A stretch of DNA of 64,000 nt from Nitrosomonadales bacterium (GTDB lineage: Bacteria > Pseudomonadota > Gammaproteobacteria > Burkholderiales > Gallionellaceae). The notes beneath the pieces were generated by a model. That model was not told the DNA's origin, made no database searches, and saw nothing but the letters and a program-made list of their open reading frames with translations. Position numbers and translations under genes: made by a program. Location of the stretch: positions 1 through 64,000 of the forward strand of contig JAHFQY010000009.1 in the NCBI GenBank assembly GCA_023259065.1. Reading direction: 5' to 3'. Of this stretch, positions 1-9,564 are shown piece after piece. How positions within the stretch are numbered: position 1 is the stretch's first letter; each line of letters starts with the position of its first letter.

Positions 1-23
1 ATGCCAATACGGGTAATATCCAT
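1..23 (-). CDS. 5' end of an IS110-family (DEDD) transposase, truncated by the window edge
   Basis: Reverse strand reads AAAGGAGGAGGTGTGAA-ATG GAT ATT ACC CGT ATT GGC AT (MDITRIG..), a strong SD followed by the typical IS110-family N-terminus (M.ITxxGIDLAK). Only about 8 codons are visible. Confidence 0.6.
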
Positions 24-250
24 TTCACACCTCCTCCTTTTGACTGATTGGTTGGACTTTCAGTCTGGCACATTACGATGCCGTTTAGGTGGGAGGTGTC
101 CATTCCATTGCCCTAGCAGCTTGCACACCCCGCAAGCTGCCGCGGAGCTCGGACAGTGCTCGCCGACCCCTCCGCTTGTTTCTACCTGAGCGAGGCGACT
201 CTCAAGGGGAGTGAAAAGCAACTGAAGTGCGGTGTGCGCTCCGCGCACGC
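24..250 (-). mobile_element. Probable noncoding end of an IS110-family element (candidate bridge RNA region); outer boundary unknown
   Basis: Sequence upstream of the transposase start contains two consecutive stem-loops: perfect 9-bp stem 116-124/132-140, and 142-147/170-175 with an inner stem 149-152/163-166. Confidence 0.4.
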
Positions 251-267
251 TCTTTCAATCAAACAAA

Positions 268-296
268 GTGGTGTGGGCACACCGTGCCCACACCAC
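268..296. repeat. Perfect palindrome (13-bp arms, 3-nt loop), REP-like
   Basis: GTGGTGTGGGCAC-ACC-GTGCCCACACCAC. Confidence 0.8.
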
Positions 297-299
297 AAC

Positions 300-575
300 A
301 AGTCGTTGGTTTTCTGGTTTTGACTTTTAATCCCCTTATCCGCCACCGAGTAGCGGAGGACAGACGGGGGTAGTCCGACGAATATGTTTGAGCACGTGGC
401 CGCGCAGCGGATCGTGCGAGTTTATGAGGAGGCCCGGCTGTTCGAGCAACGCAGGGAACCTCGAAGAGGTGGCGGATCGGGGTCGCCTTTTCTTGGGTTA
501 CTTTCTTTTGGCGAAGCAAAAGAAAGTGACTAGCTGTCGGGCTACCCCCGACGGTTTTGAGTTTGGTTTTTAGAA
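300..575. repeat. Noncoding, dispersed-repeat-like intergenic block with internal hairpins
   Basis: Contains ACTTTCTTTT-GGCGAAGC-AAAAGAAAGT (500-527) and GTCGGGctacCCCCGAC-type inverted repeats; ORFs here look like translated repeat rather than proteins. Confidence 0.4.
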
Positions 576-590
576 AACTTCAAATGCACC

Positions 591-1037
591 CTACACCGCC
601 ACCTTGAAAATCACCTTGCGTATCTTCCCGCTGCCCACCAGCGGCGCATGCGCATCCTCCGGGAAGAAGATACAGAAGTGATCCGGCGGCACCGCCACCC
701 ATGAGGCGGGTGCATCGTCGAAGAAGCGGATGTCCTTTTCCAGGCTGTGTTCGCTCACCGGATTCAGGCAGTCAGCCAGCGGTTTCCAGCCCATCACCTC
801 ATCGCCGTCCAGTACTAGCTGGATGTCGATGTACTTGCAGTGAGCCTCCAGCCGCGTGTGCTCCTTGGGCTTGCCTTGCGCATGTTCGACGATGACGAAC
901 AGGTCTTCTTCAATGATGGGATAACGCCCCGGTGCGAGCGCAAACAGGTCGGTGTTGCGGATGTAGTCGAAGGCGCGCGCAAACAGCGGATGCAGCGTGG
1001 CGTAACGATCGGATTGGGAGAGGGCGGAGAAAATCAT
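591..1037 (-). CDS. YhcH/YjgK/YiaL (EbgC-like, DUF386) family protein
   Basis: 148-aa ORF; motif HxxYxDIQ (HCKYIDIQLVLDGDEVMGW) and FFPEDAHAPLV typical of the family. Confidence 0.8.
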   Translation of the reverse strand: MIFSALSQSDRYATLHPLFARAFDYIRNTDLFALAPGRYPIIEEDLFVIVEHAQGKPKEHTRLEAHCKYIDIQLVLDGDEVMGWKPLADCLNPVSEHSLEKDIRFFDDAPASWVAVPPDHFCIFFPEDAHAPLVGSGKIRKVIFKVAV

Positions 1038-1315
1038 GCCGCCTTCTTCAACCGCAATTCCAGCCTGATTTCTGCTGCCGCCAGCATGTTGACCAGTGTG
1101 TCAATGGAGAAGACGTCCACCTTGCCGCGCATCAGATCGGAGATGCGTGGTTGGGTGACACCGAGTGTTTTTGCGGCTTCCGCTTGGGTCATGCCGCTAC
1201 TGCGGACGTATTCGCAGATGGCGCGCATCAGCTCTGCCCGCGCCTTCATGTTTGCTGCTTCGCCGGGCGTATCTTCGATGGCGTCCCACACACTTTTGAA
1301 TCGTTGTTTACTCAT
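1034..1315 (-). CDS. XRE-family helix-turn-helix antitoxin (HigA-like)
   Basis: HTH: GMTQAEAAKTLGVTQPRISDLMRGK; overlaps the toxin ORF by 4 nt. Confidence 0.85.
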   Translation of the reverse strand: MSKQRFKSVWDAIEDTPGEAANMKARAELMRAICEYVRSSGMTQAEAAKTLGVTQPRISDLMRGKVDVFSIDTLVNMLAAAEIRLELRLKKAA

Positions 1316-1650
1316 TTCACACCTCGCATGAGTTCGTTATACCGTTTGCTTGCCAGCGCGATGTCCTGCGCAGAAGTCCGCTGTGTTTTCTTCTGGAAGC
1401 AGTGAAGCACATAGACCGCATTTTTCAACTTGGCGATGTAGATTACGCGGAATGCGCCAGATTCATCCTGAATGCGGATTTCCTGTACGCCTGCCCCGAT
1501 AGTTTTCATCGGCTTCCAGTCATCCGGTTCTTCGTTGTGTTGAACCTTGTCGATCTGGTATCCGGCTTCGCGGCGTGCTGAAAGTGGGAAGGAACGCAGG
1601 TCATTCAATGCGCTACCCAAAAATTCCACCGCTTTGGTATTTGCTTGCAT
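1312..1650 (-). CDS. RelE/HigB-type toxin (phage Gp49-like family)
   Basis: ORF 1312..1665; internal start MQANTKAVEFLGSAL preferred. Motifs DDWKPMKTIGAGVQEIRI and FRVIYIAKL..AVYVLHCFQKKTQRT typical of the family. Confidence 0.85.
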   Translation of the reverse strand: MQANTKAVEFLGSALNDLRSFPLSARREAGYQIDKVQHNEEPDDWKPMKTIGAGVQEIRIQDESGAFRVIYIAKLKNAVYVLHCFQKKTQRTSAQDIALASKRYNELMRGVK

Positions 1651-1654
1651 GAAC

Positions 1655-1680
1655 GAATTATACATAATTTTGTATAATTC
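1655..1680. promoter_or_regulatory. Palindromic operator/promoter of the toxin-antitoxin operon
   Basis: Perfect inverted repeat GAATTATAC-8 nt-GTATAATTC with an embedded TATAAT on the reverse strand. Confidence 0.65.
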
Positions 1681-1703
1681 AAAAGAGGGATCAGTGGCTG
1701 GCG

Positions 1704-3041
1704 CTAGACAAAACGCGCAATCATGCCCTTTTCAACATTGCCTGTTAGCGGGATGCGCACGCGGTGGCCGCTGCCGGGAGCAACGCTTAATGCTTCCCCC
1801 TTCATGGAGCGCATCTCGGTTACATCGACAATGCGGTTGCCGGAGGGGTGGATGATTTCCAGTTTGTCGCCCACACCGAAACGATTTTTTACGTCGATCT
1901 CGGCCATGCCGTCTGCACAGTGCACGATGTCGCCCACGTATTGCTGGCGCGTGCTTTCGGAGTGGCCGCGCATGTAGTTCTGTTGCTCGTGGGTGTGGTG
2001 GCGTTCGTAGAAGCCATCGGTGTAGCCGCGGCTGGCCAGCGCGTCCAGCGCGCCGAGCAGGCCGTAGTTGAAGGGGCGGCCTGCCACCGCATCGTCGATT
2101 GCCTGGCGATACACCTGTGCGGTGCGCGCCACGTAGTAGATGGACTTGGTGCGCCCTTCCACCTTGAGCGAGTCGATGCCGATCTTTGCCAGTTTCTCCA
2201 CATGTTCCACGGCGCGCAGGTCCTTGGAGTTCATGATGTAGGTGCCGTGTTCGTCTTCCAGCACCGGCATCAATTCGCCCGGATGATCGGGGCGCGAGAT
2301 GACGTAGGCGCGATCTGCCAGCGGGTGGCGCGGCTGCGCTCCGCAGTCGGACAGCGCGCTTTCGCTCAGCGCCTTGTCAAAGTCAAAATCGATTTTCTGG
2401 ATATGGCCCGCGCCGTCCTCTTCCGCGTTCTCCACCTTGTAGTCCCAGCGGCAGGAGTTGGTGCAAGTGCCCTGGTTGGCATCGCGGTGGTTGAAGTAGC
2501 CGGACAGCAGGCAGCGGCCGGAGTAGGCGATGCACAGGGCGCCGTGCACAAACACTTCCAGTTCCATGTCGGGGCATTCCTGGCGGATTTCCTCAATTTC
2601 ATCCAGCGACAATTCGCGCGACAAAATCACGCGGGTGAGGCCGAGCGATTTCCAGAATTTAACTGCCGCGTAGTTGACAGTGTTGGCCTGCACCGACAGG
2701 TGCACATCCACTTCTGGCCAGCGCTCGCGCACCATGGCGATGAGGCCGGGGTCGGCCATGATCAGCGCGTCCGGCTGCATCTCGATCACCGGTTGCATGT
2801 CAGCCATATAGGTTTTTACCTTGGCGTTGTGCGGCATCAGGTTGCTGGCGACAAACAGCTTCTTGCCCAGCGCGTGTGCTTCGGCGATGCCGGTGCGCAG
2901 CTCTTCCAGCTTGAATTCGTTGTTGCGCGCACGCAGGCTGTAGCGCGGTTGCCCTGCGTACACCGCGTCTGCGCCAAAGGCGTAGGCGGTGCGCATTTTG
3001 TCCAGCGTGCCGGCGGGTAGTAAGAGTTCGGGTGCTTTCAT
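1704..3041 (-). CDS. trhP: Peptidase U32 family protein, YegQ/TrhP-like tRNA hydroxylation factor
   Basis: 445-aa ORF; ELLLPAGTLDKMRTAYAFGADAVYAG and EVFVHGALCIAYSGRCLLSGYFNHRDANQGTCTNSCRW. Confidence 0.85.
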   Translation of the reverse strand: MKAPELLLPAGTLDKMRTAYAFGADAVYAGQPRYSLRARNNEFKLEELRTGIAEAHALGKKLFVASNLMPHNAKVKTYMADMQPVIEMQPDALIMADPGLIAMVRERWPEVDVHLSVQANTVNYAAVKFWKSLGLTRVILSRELSLDEIEEIRQECPDMELEVFVHGALCIAYSGRCLLSGYFNHRDANQGTCTNSCRWDYKVENAEEDGAGHIQKIDFDFDKALSESALSDCGAQPRHPLADRAYVISRPDHPGELMPVLEDEHGTYIMNSKDLRAVEHVEKLAKIGIDSLKVEGRTKSIYYVARTAQVYRQAIDDAVAGRPFNYGLLGALDALASRGYTDGFYERHHTHEQQNYMRGHSESTRQQYVGDIVHCADGMAEIDVKNRFGVGDKLEIIHPSGNRIVDVTEMRSMKGEALSVAPGSGHRVRIPLTGNVEKGMIARFV

Positions 3042-3051
3042 GTTAAATACC

Positions 3052-3138
3052 TTTGTCAGCCGATTGCACGGATTAAATGGATTGGATATCCAGAGTCAGT
3101 TTGTTTCCGTCAATCTGTCTAATCTGCAGATGACACAA
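3052..3138. repeat. Dispersed long-loop palindrome, family A copy 1 (divergent)
   Basis: TTTGTCAGCCGATTGCACGGATT ... AATCTGTCTAATCTGCAGATGACACAAA; related to copies at 9413, 32794 and 46769. Confidence 0.6.
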
Positions 3139-3139
3139 A

Positions 3140-3979
3140 TTATGCGTGATAGCCCAGGCGCTGCAGGATTTCGCGCGAGGCCTTGGCCTGATTCAGGGTG
3201 TAGAAGTGCACACCCGGTGCGCCGGCCGCGAGCAGTTTTTCGCACAGCTGCGTCACCACATCGAGTCCGAAAGCCTGTACCGACTCCACGTCGTCACCGT
3301 AGCCTTCCAGTGTCTTGCGCATCCAGCGCGGTATCTCCGCGCCACAGGCATCGGAGAAGCGCGCCAGTTGCGAGAAACGCACGATGGGCATGATGCCGGG
3401 CACGATGGGGGCGGTGACGCCGAGTTTGCGGCTTTCTTCGACGAAGCGGAAGTAGGCGTCGGCATTGTAAAAATACTGGGTAATAGCCGAGTTGGCGCCC
3501 GCGCTCATCTTGCGTTTGAAGTTGAGCAGGTCATCGCGCGCCGATTTAGCCTGCGGATGAAACTCGGGGTAGGCCGCTACTTCGATATGGAAATGCTCTC
3601 CGGTTTCGGCACGAATAAACGAAACAAGTTCATTGGCATATTGAAATTCACCGATGCTGGCCATGCCCGAGGGCAGATCGCCGCGCAGTGCAACGATGCG
3701 TTTGATGCCGGCATTTTTATAGGTTTGCAGCAGGGCGCGGATGTTCTCGCGCGTGGAGCCTACGCAAGACAGGTGCGGCGCGGCATCGTGGCCTTCGGAT
3801 TTTATCTGCAGCACGGTTTCCAGCGTGCGCTCCTGTGTGGAACCGCCCGCGCCAAAGGTGACCGAGAAAAATTCCGGCTTGAGCATGGCCAGTTGCTTGC
3901 GTGTGGCCGTCAGTTTTTCCATGCCTTCCGCGGTCTGCGGCGGGAAGAATTCAAAACTGAAAGATTTGTTTTGTGACAT
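3140..3979 (-). CDS. metF: 5,10-methylenetetrahydrofolate reductase
   Basis: 279-aa ORF; SFEFFPPQTAEGMEKL, VTFGAGGSTQERT, GVHFYTLNQAKAS. Confidence 0.95.
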   Translation of the reverse strand: MSQNKSFSFEFFPPQTAEGMEKLTATRKQLAMLKPEFFSVTFGAGGSTQERTLETVLQIKSEGHDAAPHLSCVGSTRENIRALLQTYKNAGIKRIVALRGDLPSGMASIGEFQYANELVSFIRAETGEHFHIEVAAYPEFHPQAKSARDDLLNFKRKMSAGANSAITQYFYNADAYFRFVEESRKLGVTAPIVPGIMPIVRFSQLARFSDACGAEIPRWMRKTLEGYGDDVESVQAFGLDVVTQLCEKLLAAGAPGVHFYTLNQAKASREILQRLGYHA

Positions 3980-3993
3980 GTTTGAGTCTCCGC

Positions 3994-4368
3994 TTATCCG
4001 TGCAAATTGTTGCCGGATGTTGGTGGCTTGCGCGAGAAGATGAGCATCGCGAGCACGGATGAAAAAATACTGTACAGCAAGGCACCCGCCACGCCGACCC
4101 AGAAGCCGCTGACTTCAAAGCCCTTCAGCACCGAGCCGGCGAACCAGAACAGCAGTCCGTTGATGACCAGGATGAACAGCCCCAGCGTCACCACGGTGAC
4201 CGGCAGGGTGAGCAGAATCAGCAACGGCCGCAGCAGGGTGTTGATGAGGCCGAGTATCAGCGCAGCAATCAGCGCGGATTCAATGCCATCCACGGTGATG
4301 CCGGGCAGCACATAGGCCACGGTCAGCAGCGCCAGGGCATTGAGTATCCAGATGACGATGAGTTGCAT
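3994..4368 (-). CDS. Phage holin family / 4-TM membrane protein
   Basis: Start at MQLIVIWILNALALLTVAYVLPGITV; family-typical hydrophobic pattern and GLINTLLRPLLILLTLPVTVVTLGLF. Confidence 0.8.
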   Translation of the reverse strand: MQLIVIWILNALALLTVAYVLPGITVDGIESALIAALILGLINTLLRPLLILLTLPVTVVTLGLFILVINGLLFWFAGSVLKGFEVSGFWVGVAGALLYSIFSSVLAMLIFSRKPPTSGNNLHG

Positions 4369-4479
4369 GTTCAGTATCCAAAAATTGTGCGTAGCAAGAC
4401 AAGAGGGGCGGAATGATTCCGCCCCAATGACTGCTACGCCGTAAAATGTTACCAAGGGTACACTGAACAAGTCCCATTT

Positions 4480-4549
4480 GTCGTTCCCGCGAAGGCGGGA
4501 ATCCAGTCATATCAACAAGCTGGATCCCCGCCTTCGCGGGGATGACGAC
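4480..4549. repeat. Dispersed inverted repeat (CCCGCGAAGGCGGG type)
   Basis: GTCGTTCCCGCGAAGGCGGGAATCCAG ... CTGGATCCCCGCCTTCGCGGGGATGACGAC. Confidence 0.8.
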
Positions 4550-4571
4550 TTAATCAGTGTTTCCCTAAATC

Positions 4572-5984
<1,413 letters not shown>

Positions 5985-6089
5985 GAGTGACTCCATTCAA
6001 GTTAATGAATGGGCGCAGTTGAAACTTGGAACCGCACCTCCGAGCCTGACAGTCATTACTGCTGCAGCGCCCCTCGGAGGGGGTAAATG

Positions 6090-6174
6090 TGTAGGGTGGG
6101 TTAGCGCAGCGTAACCCACCATCTGGATTGTCGCTGTGGTTGGTGGGTTACGGCTGCGCCTAACCCACCCTACA
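6090..6174. repeat. Dispersed palindromic element, family B (GTAGGGTGGGTTAGCGCAGCGTAACCCACC)
   Basis: Left arm 6090-6120 is near-perfectly complementary to right arm 6142-6174. Confidence 0.85.
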
Positions 6175-6182
6175 TGTTGAAT

Positions 6183-7346
6183 TTATAAACCGGCGTCAGC
6201 CCTGAGTGCTGCGGCTTTGTCCGTTACTTCCCAGGTAAAGCCCGGCTCTTCGCGGCCAAAGTGGCCGTAAGCGGCGGTGTTCTGGTACACCGGGCGCAAC
6301 AGGTCGAGCATCTGCACGATGCCCTTGGGGCGCAGGTCGAAATGCTTCTTCACCAGCTCAGCGATTTTCTCGTCCGATACCTTGCCGGTGCCGTAGGTGG
6401 TGACCCACACGCTGGTAGGTTGCGCTACGCCGATGGCGTAGGAAATCTGGATCAGGCAGCGGCTGGCCAGCCCTGCAGCCACGATGTTCTTGGCCACATA
6501 ACGGCCGGCGTAGGCGGCAGAGCGGTCAACCTTGGAGGGGTCCTTGCCGGAGAATGCGCCGCCGCCATGGGGGGCTGCGCCGCCGTAGGTGTCCACAATG
6601 ATCTTGCGGCCGGTCAAGCCGCAGTCGCCCTGCGGGCCGCCGATTACGAAGCGGCCGGTGGGGTTGACCAGAAACTTGATGTTGCCCTTGATCAGCTCCT
6701 TGGGCAGCACAGGCTTGATAATTTCCTCGATTGCGGCTTCGCGTATCTGTTCGAGAGACATTTCCGGTGCGTGCTGCGTGGACAGCACCACGGTGTCGAT
6801 GGAGTGCGCCTTGCCATCCACATATTTGATGGTAACCTGAGACTTCGCATCCGGACGCAGCCAGTTCAAACGACCGTCCTTGCGCAGCTGTGACTGGCGC
6901 TCGACGATGCGGTGCGCCAGATAAATCGGCAGCGGCATCAGTGTGTCGGTTTCGTCGCAGGCATAGCCGAACATCAGACCCTGGTCGCCGGCGCCCTGAT
7001 CGAGGCCATCGTCATAGGCCTTGTTCACGCCCTGTGCTATGTCCGGGCTCTGCTTGTCATAGGCTACCAGCACCGCGCAACCCTTGTAGTCGATACCGTA
7101 TTCGGTGTTGTCGTAGCCGATGCGCTTGATGGTGTCGCGCGCAACCTGGATGTAGTCAACATTGGCGCTGGTGGTGATCTCACCGGCCAGCACAACCAGT
7201 CCGGTGTTGCACAACGTTTCGGCAGCAATGCGCGAATGCTTGTCCTGCGCCAGGATGGCATCCACGATGGCATCGGAGATCTGGTCCGCGACTTTGTCCG
7301 GATGACCTTCAGATACAGATTCAGAAGTAAAAAAATATTCGCTCAT
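6183..7346 (-). CDS. metK: S-adenosylmethionine synthetase
   Basis: 387-aa [55 protein letters not shown]. Confidence 0.98.
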   Translation of the reverse strand: MSEYFFTSESVSEGHPDKVADQISDAIVDAILAQDKHSRIAAETLCNTGLVVLAGEITTSANVDYIQVARDTIKRIGYDNTEYGIDYKGCAVLVAYDKQSPDIAQGVNKAYDDGLDQGAGDQGLMFGYACDETDTLMPLPIYLAHRIVERQSQLRKDGRLNWLRPDAKSQVTIKYVDGKAHSIDTVVLSTQHAPEMSLEQIREAAIEEIIKPVLPKELIKGNIKFLVNPTGRFVIGGPQGDCGLTGRKIIVDTYGGAAPHGGGAFSGKDPSKVDRSAAYAGRYVAKNIVAAGLASRCLIQISYAIGVAQPTSVWVTTYGTGKVSDEKIAELVKKHFDLRPKGIVQMLDLLRPVYQNTAAYGHFGREEPGFTWEVTDKAAALRADAGL

Positions 7347-7435
7347 ATATAACCACTCCAGGTAGCAGTGGACAGGCAGGATGTATCGAGAGATTTGAGC
7401 TCACCCAAGCACCCCGTGCCTGGCACAGGTTAACA

Positions 7436-7493
7436 GGTGAGCGTCGTTAAGACTTGCCGAGCCTGGCGGATATCCGTCGCAACGCTCCTCAGC
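7436..7493 (-). promoter_or_regulatory. SAH riboswitch aptamer (Rfam SAH_riboswitch class) upstream of metK
   Basis: Reverse-strand RNA GCUGAGGAGCGUUGCGACGGAUAUCCGCCAGGCUCGGCAAGUCUUAACGACGCUCACC: P1 GCUGAG/CUCGGC, hairpin CGGA-UA-UCCG, pseudoknot GAGCGUUG/CGACGCUC, all consistent with the known SAH aptamer consensus. Confidence 0.92.
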
Positions 7494-7643
7494 AGCGATA
7501 ATTATACATTGAATCCAGATTTCAGGACAAATCCGGCCCATGACCTGAAATGCTGCCCACCAGGCAGGTGGCTTGCGCTAAAATGCCACGCGTCCGCAGG
7601 CCAGCCGTAATCTGGCCATAAACCATGCTCTCCCGAATCGCTT

Positions 7644-8534
7644 ATGAGTTCATCTATTGTCGTGTGGTTATTCGACCTACTGGCACGCTTGCCCTTGAGT
7701 GTGTTGCATCGTCTGGGCACGCTGCTGGGCTGGTTCATCTATCTGTTGTCCGGACGTTATGCCGAGCGCCTGCGCGATAACCTGGGCCATGCCCATGACG
7801 GCATGCCGAAAATGGAGTTCCGTAAATTGTTGCGCGCCAGCGTGGCCGAGGCAGGAAAGAGTGTGGCCGAGCTGCCCTGGATCTGGAGGCGATCACTACC
7901 CGAACTGGCGGGCAAGGTGCGCCAGATTCATGGCATGGAGCATGTGGAGCGCGCTCGTGCCGCCGGCAAGGGGCTGATTTACCTGACGCCGCACATGGGC
8001 TGTTTCGAGATACTGGCGCTGCACATGGCTGTGCAGGCGCCGCTGACGGTGATGTATCGTCCGGCCAAGCTGGCCTGGCTGGATCGCGTGATGCGTGAAG
8101 GGCGTCAGCGCGGCCAGGTTACCCTGGCGCGCACCGACATTGGTGGCGTGCGCACCATGTTCAAAACCCTGAAGCGTGGTGAGAGCATCGGCCTGCTGCC
8201 AGACCAGGTGCCCGGCAACGGCGAGGGCGAGTGGGCGGAATTTTTTGGCCGCCAGGCTTACACCATGACGCTGGTCGGGCGCCTGGCCGAATCCAGCGGT
8301 GCAACGGTATTGATGTCGTATGCGATCCGGCTGCCCAATGGCGAAGGTTATGATTTGCACTTCGAGCCTCTGCAACTGGCCTTCGGGCAATCTGTGGCGC
8401 AGCAGATCAATGATGCGCTGGAGAAAGTGGTGCGCACCTGCCCCACCCAGTATTTGTGGAGCTACAACCGCTACAAGACGCCGAGCGGGATTGCCACGCC
8501 AGCTGCGGCCGGGCATGTGGAAGGCAAGGCTTGA
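7644..8534 (+). CDS. Lysophospholipid acyltransferase family (LpxL/HtrB-like lipid A biosynthesis)
   Basis: 296-aa ORF; GLIYLTPHMGCFEIL (HxxxxE variant), LLPDQVPGNGEGEWAEFFGR. Confidence 0.88.
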   Translation: MSSSIVVWLFDLLARLPLSVLHRLGTLLGWFIYLLSGRYAERLRDNLGHAHDGMPKMEFRKLLRASVAEAGKSVAELPWIWRRSLPELAGKVRQIHGMEHVERARAAGKGLIYLTPHMGCFEILALHMAVQAPLTVMYRPAKLAWLDRVMREGRQRGQVTLARTDIGGVRTMFKTLKRGESIGLLPDQVPGNGEGEWAEFFGRQAYTMTLVGRLAESSGATVLMSYAIRLPNGEGYDLHFEPLQLAFGQSVAQQINDALEKVVRTCPTQYLWSYNRYKTPSGIATPAAAGHVEGKA

Positions 8535-9406
8535 TGATACGCGTAGGCATCTTTCTGTTGTGGTTGCTGCATTTCCTGCCGCTGCGCGTGTTGGGATGGG
8601 GCGGCAACGTACTGGGCATGGCGCTGTATGCGTTGGCCAAGGAGCGGCGTTTCGTGGCTCGCACTAATTTGCGCCTGTGTTTTCCTCACATGAGTGCAGC
8701 AGAGCGTGAGAAGCTGGTGCGGCGCAATTTCCGCGCGTTTGCGCGCAGCATTCTGGAGCGCAGCATTTTGTGGTGGTCCAGCCCCAGGCGTCTGGATCGG
8801 CTGGTGCGCGTGGCAGGGCTGGAGCATCTGGAGCAATCACGCGGAAAGCCCACGATCCTGCTCACCGCGCATTTCGTCGCGCTGGATGTGGGTGGCTCGT
8901 GGCTGGCACGACATACCGATGTGGTGACGGTATATTCGCTGCAGAAAAATCCCTACATGGAGCAACTACTGTTGCAGAAGCGCAAGCGTTTCGGCCAGCC
9001 CATACTTTATTCGCGGCAAGACGGTTTGCGTCCGGTGATCAAGGCGGTGCGCGAAGGTCACCCCTTCTTTTATTTCACCGATCAGGACCAGACCGTCAAG
9101 GACGGCGCGTTCATTCCTTTCTTCGGCATACCCGCGGCCACCATGACCACACTGCCGCGCATAGCGGAAATGACCAAGGCCAGAATCGTGCCGTGTATCA
9201 CCCGTGTGCTGCCGGATTACCAGGGCTATGAGGTGCGTTTCTATCCGGCGTGGGAAAACTACCCCAGCGGCGACATGATGGCTGACACGCTGCGCATGAA
9301 CGAGTTTATCGAGCAGCGCGTGCTGGAAATGCCGGAACAGTATTTCTGGCTGCACAAGCGTTTCAAGACGCGGCCCGAGGGCGAGGCGGCGTTTTATCCG
9401 GAATAA
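8534..9406 (+). CDS. Second LpxL/LpxM-like lipid A acyltransferase
   Basis: Start MIRVGIFLLW overlaps the stop of the previous gene; TILLTAHFVALDVGG, FYFTDQDQTVKDGAFIPFFGIPAATMT. Confidence 0.88.
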   Translation: MIRVGIFLLWLLHFLPLRVLGWGGNVLGMALYALAKERRFVARTNLRLCFPHMSAAEREKLVRRNFRAFARSILERSILWWSSPRRLDRLVRVAGLEHLEQSRGKPTILLTAHFVALDVGGSWLARHTDVVTVYSLQKNPYMEQLLLQKRKRFGQPILYSRQDGLRPVIKAVREGHPFFYFTDQDQTVKDGAFIPFFGIPAATMTTLPRIAEMTKARIVPCITRVLPDYQGYEVRFYPAWENYPSGDMMADTLRMNEFIEQRVLEMPEQYFWLHKRFKTRPEGEAAFYPE

Positions 9407-9412
9407 AAAACC

Positions 9413-9537
9413 TTTGTCCGCAGATTGCACAGATTCTCGCAGATTCATCAAACAGCCCATTTCATTGCAAGCAGTTTAAAAACGCTCAAGTTCTCATGTT
9501 TGATAATCTTTCTAATCTGTGTAATCTGCGGATATAA
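9413..9537. repeat. Dispersed long-loop palindrome, family A copy 2
   Basis: TTTGTCCGCAGATTGCACAGATT ... TAATCTGTGTAATCTGCGGATA. Confidence 0.75.
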
Positions 9538-9564
9538 CGGGTTTTGACTTAACAGAAAGCTGAA

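Noticed and set aside
1848-3020. 390-aa + strand ORF opposite trhP/yegQ
   Set aside because: Antisense shadow of a clear peptidase U32 gene; composition (A/V/G/H rich) is typical of reverse-strand reading in GC-rich coding DNA.
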